NCBI GenBank assembly: GCA_902550555.1
Contig: CACCZR010000005.1
Location: 45,002-109,001 of the forward strand
Length of the DNA: 64,000 nucleotides
Origin: an uncultured SAR116 cluster alpha proteobacterium
Lineage (GTDB): Bacteria > Pseudomonadota > Alphaproteobacteria > Puniceispirillales > Marisalimonadaceae
Direction of reading: 5' to 3'
The stretch's first letter is position 1; every line of letters begins with the position of its first letter. The position numbers and the translations under genes were made by a program. Positions 62,801 through 64,000 of the stretch are shown piece after piece. The notes beneath the pieces were generated by a model. That model saw only the letters and a list, made by a program, of their open reading frames with translations, was not told where the DNA came from and made no database searches.

Positions 62801-64000
62801 CACAATTAGTGCAGGGGCATTTACAGTTTCAGGAAGACTTGGTTCCGGTACACATTCATCTAATATTATCAATAATAGTTCACTTAACTTCACTTCATCA
62901 TCTGCTCAAACCTTATCTGGTGTTATAAGTGGCACGGGATTACTAACAAAAAGTAATTCAGGAGCTTTAACTTTATCTGGAACAAATACATATTCAGGTA
63001 CTACTACAATTAGTGGAGGAACGATTAGTATCATTGCTGACAGTGGCTTAGGAGCAGCACCTGGTACTGCAACAGTAGATCATCTAACCTTAAATGGCGG
63101 AACATTGCAATCTACAGCTGATTTTACCCTTAATTCCAATAGAGGAATTGCTCTAGGTACAAGTCATGGGACAATTAATGTTGATGGATCTACAACATTA
63201 ACTTATGACGGAATTATTGCTGGATCAAATAATTTAACTAAATCAGGTAATGGTACCTTGTTGCTTTCAGGAGCAAATACTTACTCTGGAAATACGATAA
63301 TTAGCGAAGGAACTTTCCTAACTACAGGAACTTTAGCAGATACTACCGATGTATCTGTAAGTGCTAGTGCAACCTATGATGTTGATGCCACTGATACCAT
63401 TCAATCTTTAAGTGGCGCTGGTAACGTAGAGCTTGCTAACGGTATCACATTAACTACTGGAGATGCTTACAACCACATAATTTCTGGTGTAATTAGTGGT
63501 GCTGGTAATTTAGAAAAAGCCGGTTCAGGAATTTTAACGCTTTCAGGAACAAATACTTACACTGGAACAACAACCATAAGTGCTGGTACGTTGACAGTTT
63601 CCGGTTTATTAGGATCTGGAACTCATTCATCTAACATTATCAACAATAGTACTTTGAATTATACATCTTCAGGTAATCAAACGTTATCTGGTGTTATAAG
63701 TGGTAGTGGATTGATAACCCAAAATGGCTCTGGAACTTTAACTTTGTCTGGAACAAACACTTATTCTGGTACAACGACAATTAATTCTGGAACGATTAGT
63801 ATTAGCGCTGACAGTGGATTAGGAGCAGCTCCAGGTTCCGCAACAGGGGGTCATTTAACCATAAATGGCGGAACGCTGCAATCTACGGCTGATTTTACTA
63901 TGAATGCGAACAGAGGAGTTGCTTTAGGTTCTAATCATGGGACATTCAATGTCAATTCAGGAACAACGATGACGGTAGCTGGTGTTGTTGCTGGGTCGAA
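59877..64000 (+). CDS. Two-partner secretion exoprotein: haemagglutinin N-terminal domain plus autotransporter-type beta-strand repeats, 3' truncated by window edge
   Basis: A single open frame of 1374 codons that runs off the window. It begins 'MTFFKGKICKLIAINSIVF' (signal peptide), then the TPS secretion domain with 'VSTALNRVQSNDPTHIYGSL' and the marker 'LINPSGVLFHNGSKVDVGS' near residue 111. A boundary motif 'QWLIDPYNITI' near residue 420 is common between the TPS part and the repeat shaft. The rest is rich in Gly, Ser, Thr and Asn with repeated 'LSGTNTYSGTTTI'-type units (PATR, passenger-associated repeats), no cysteines after the leader region, and a strict 257-residue higher-order repeat from 62208. 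It is translocated by the FhaC-type partner and is expected to form a beta-helical surface fibre or adhesin. Whether it is released or anchored depends on the missing C-terminus. Confidence 0.93.
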   Translation, partial: MTFFKGKICKLIAINSIVFSCFVFDGNSQELPENPSVTHGNASFEKVGNNLTIKQSTQKLITNWSSFNIGKANQVEFKQPSSVSTALNRVQSNDPTHIYGSLKSNGQLVLINPSGVLFHNGSKVDVGSIIASTLNLRDGDFINDKYVFQKNGLSGVVNNQGEIKAFEGGTVALIAPQIQNKGKIETINGTAALISGERVSLSLSGNNLIRYSIERGVLNSLIENKQAIKVNNGTIILSAKGVKEVKNAVVNNSGTLRADGIIKQGGKIFLTARNGKITNSGTIAANSNDNKGGSVRVTAEKIEINDNSSIETIGQKSGGLIEIGGSWQNNNKDVYQATTTKISKGASLDASAYDFGDGGEIVVWSDIHDSNSKTIVKGTLRAEGGKIKGNGGRIETSGRSLDINNIKISTKSNIGEDGQWLIDPYNITIKNQSSSDVNGSYTATGNNAVVDVGTLETALASSNITVFTGNSGFQNGDITVEDAISSNSSNDLTLDSHGDIIIDANITRSGSGGLVLNANSNLVRGTGTINLASGSSISAETGVTVENNINLTSSGNVNFGGTGTSTYSGSISGLGNINKVDNGTIILNGSNSYSGSTLVNAGTLRIDSSNSVPSNHTLTSNGGIYDVRSSITLESLSGTGEVRLTSGTLTLDGSSNITFGGVFSGTGNLAKNGTNELTLTGTSTQTGYTNINAGTLTVKGLLGNTYLTVDVGATYSLEGGDDTIGNISGAGKIHIPSGDTLTLNTNTDSTFSGVISGPSGDVGGNLVKSGSNILTLSGTNTYAGTTTIRGGTLSINSDSRLGAVPGSATAGHLILNGGTLQSTASFPLNSNRGITLGSSDGVINTSSGILTYDGIIAGSNDLTKSGTGTLKLSNSNTYSGNTTINQGTLQITGSLADTTDVIVGSGGTYQVDTTDTIQSLSGAGNVSLANGINLTIGDTNDQTFSGVISGAGNLVKVGSGTLTLSGINNSYTGTTTISAGAFTVSGRLGSGTHSSNIINNSSLNFTSSSAQTLSGVISGTGLLTKSNSGALTLSGTNTYSGTTTISGGTISIIADSGLGAAPGTATVDHLTLNGGTLQSTADFTLNSNRGIALGTSHGTINVDGSTTLTYDGIIAGSNNLTKSGNGTLLLSGANTYSGNTIISEGTFLTTGTLADTTDVSVSASATYDVDATDTIQSLSGAGNVELANGITLTTGDAYNHIISGVISGAGNLEKAGSGILTLSGTNTYTGTTTISAGTLTVSGLLGSGTHSSNIINNSTLNYTSSGNQTLSGVISGSGLITQNGSGTLTLSGTNTYSGTTTINSGTISISADSGLGAAPGSATGGHLTINGGTLQSTADFTMNANRGVALGSNHGTFNVNSGTTMTVAGVVAGS
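62208..64000 (+). repeat. 771-bp tandem coding repeat in the exoprotein gene (two full units and a partial third)
   Basis: Units begin at the GGA of the 'GTNTY' motif at 62208, 62979 and 63750, exactly 771 bases (257 codons) apart. Each unit has three beta-strand repeats. The Tyr codons of successive 'TY' motifs are 288, 279 and 204 bases apart in unit 1 and 291, 276 and 204 in unit 2, so sub-units differ by one codon yet the total is kept. Copies diverge at many codon third positions and some amino acids. The array continues beyond the window. Confidence 0.9.

Noticed and set aside
62208..64000. Tandem repeats considered as CRISPR or mobile element
   Set aside because: The units are 771 bases, in frame and translated into a regular protein repeat; no short repeat-spacer structure or transposase is present.

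Overview
The window is AT-rich and almost fully coding. It carries alphaproteobacterial-type gene families: Liv-type ABC transporters, CoxL/M/S-type molybdenum hydroxylases, many acyl-CoA ligases and dehydrogenases, hydantoinase A/B and AtuA. Short spacers, many overlapping stop/start junctions, and the lack of tRNAs, rRNAs, transposases, integrases and CRISPR arrays suggest a compact, low-GC, probably marine alphaproteobacterium. The lineage cannot be fixed from the sequence alone. No recognisable DNA-binding transcription regulator is encoded in the 64 kb.

Layout. (1) 1-3491, plus strand: the 3' part of an NDP-forming acyl-CoA synthetase, a DUF35/OB-fold protein and a thiolase-like partner. 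(2) 3531-10728, minus strand: a signalling operon. In transcription order it encodes a metallo-beta-lactamase-fold hydrolase, a cyclic-nucleotide-binding protein, a 1550-residue hybrid histidine kinase with eight tandem PAS-like repeats, a single-domain response regulator and a receiver-adenylate cyclase. (3) 10984-13845: quinone oxidoreductase, MaoC hydratase and EthD-like genes, with a divergent DapA-like aldolase. (4) 13854-27009, minus strand: one long catabolic operon. It holds a complete Liv-type ABC importer, a CoA ligase, a three-subunit molybdenum hydroxylase whose subunits are dispersed, an HpaB-type flavin monooxygenase, a cupin and an enoyl-CoA hydratase. (5) 27105-39516: an island that looks built for an N-heteroaromatic acid such as nicotinate. 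It has a BenE-type transporter, a UPF0280 protein, a 6-hydroxynicotinate reductase-like protein and a second molybdenum hydroxylase on the minus strand. Hydantoinase/oxoprolinase A and B and a CoA ligase run divergently on the plus strand.

(6) 39531-57762: a mosaic of acyl-CoA metabolism and small oxidoreductases. It includes a CoA ligase, two SDRs, a phosphotransferase plus acyl-CoA dehydrogenase pair (as in 4-hydroxyacid catabolism), a hotdog protein, a pair of acyl-CoA dehydrogenases and a 3-oxoacid CoA-transferase. It also has RraA, an FMN alpha-hydroxyacid oxidase, a TPP enzyme, a split AtuA, a 3-hydroxyisobutyrate dehydrogenase-like enzyme, YciI and a flavin reductase. (7) 57763-64000: an AT-rich spacer followed by a two-partner secretion operon. 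It encodes an FhaC/ShlB-type outer-membrane transporter and the first 1374 residues of a large filamentous-haemagglutinin-type exoprotein. That exoprotein contains a 257-residue (771-bp) higher-order tandem repeat and runs off the window end.

Regions 4 and 5 read as two uptake-plus-breakdown modules for aromatic or heteroaromatic acids. Region 6 could feed their CoA-linked products into central metabolism. The most novel candidates are the combination of 6-hydroxynicotinate reductase with ATP-dependent hydantoinase genes and no enamidase gene, the self-contained cyclic-nucleotide signalling cassette, and the exact-period adhesin.
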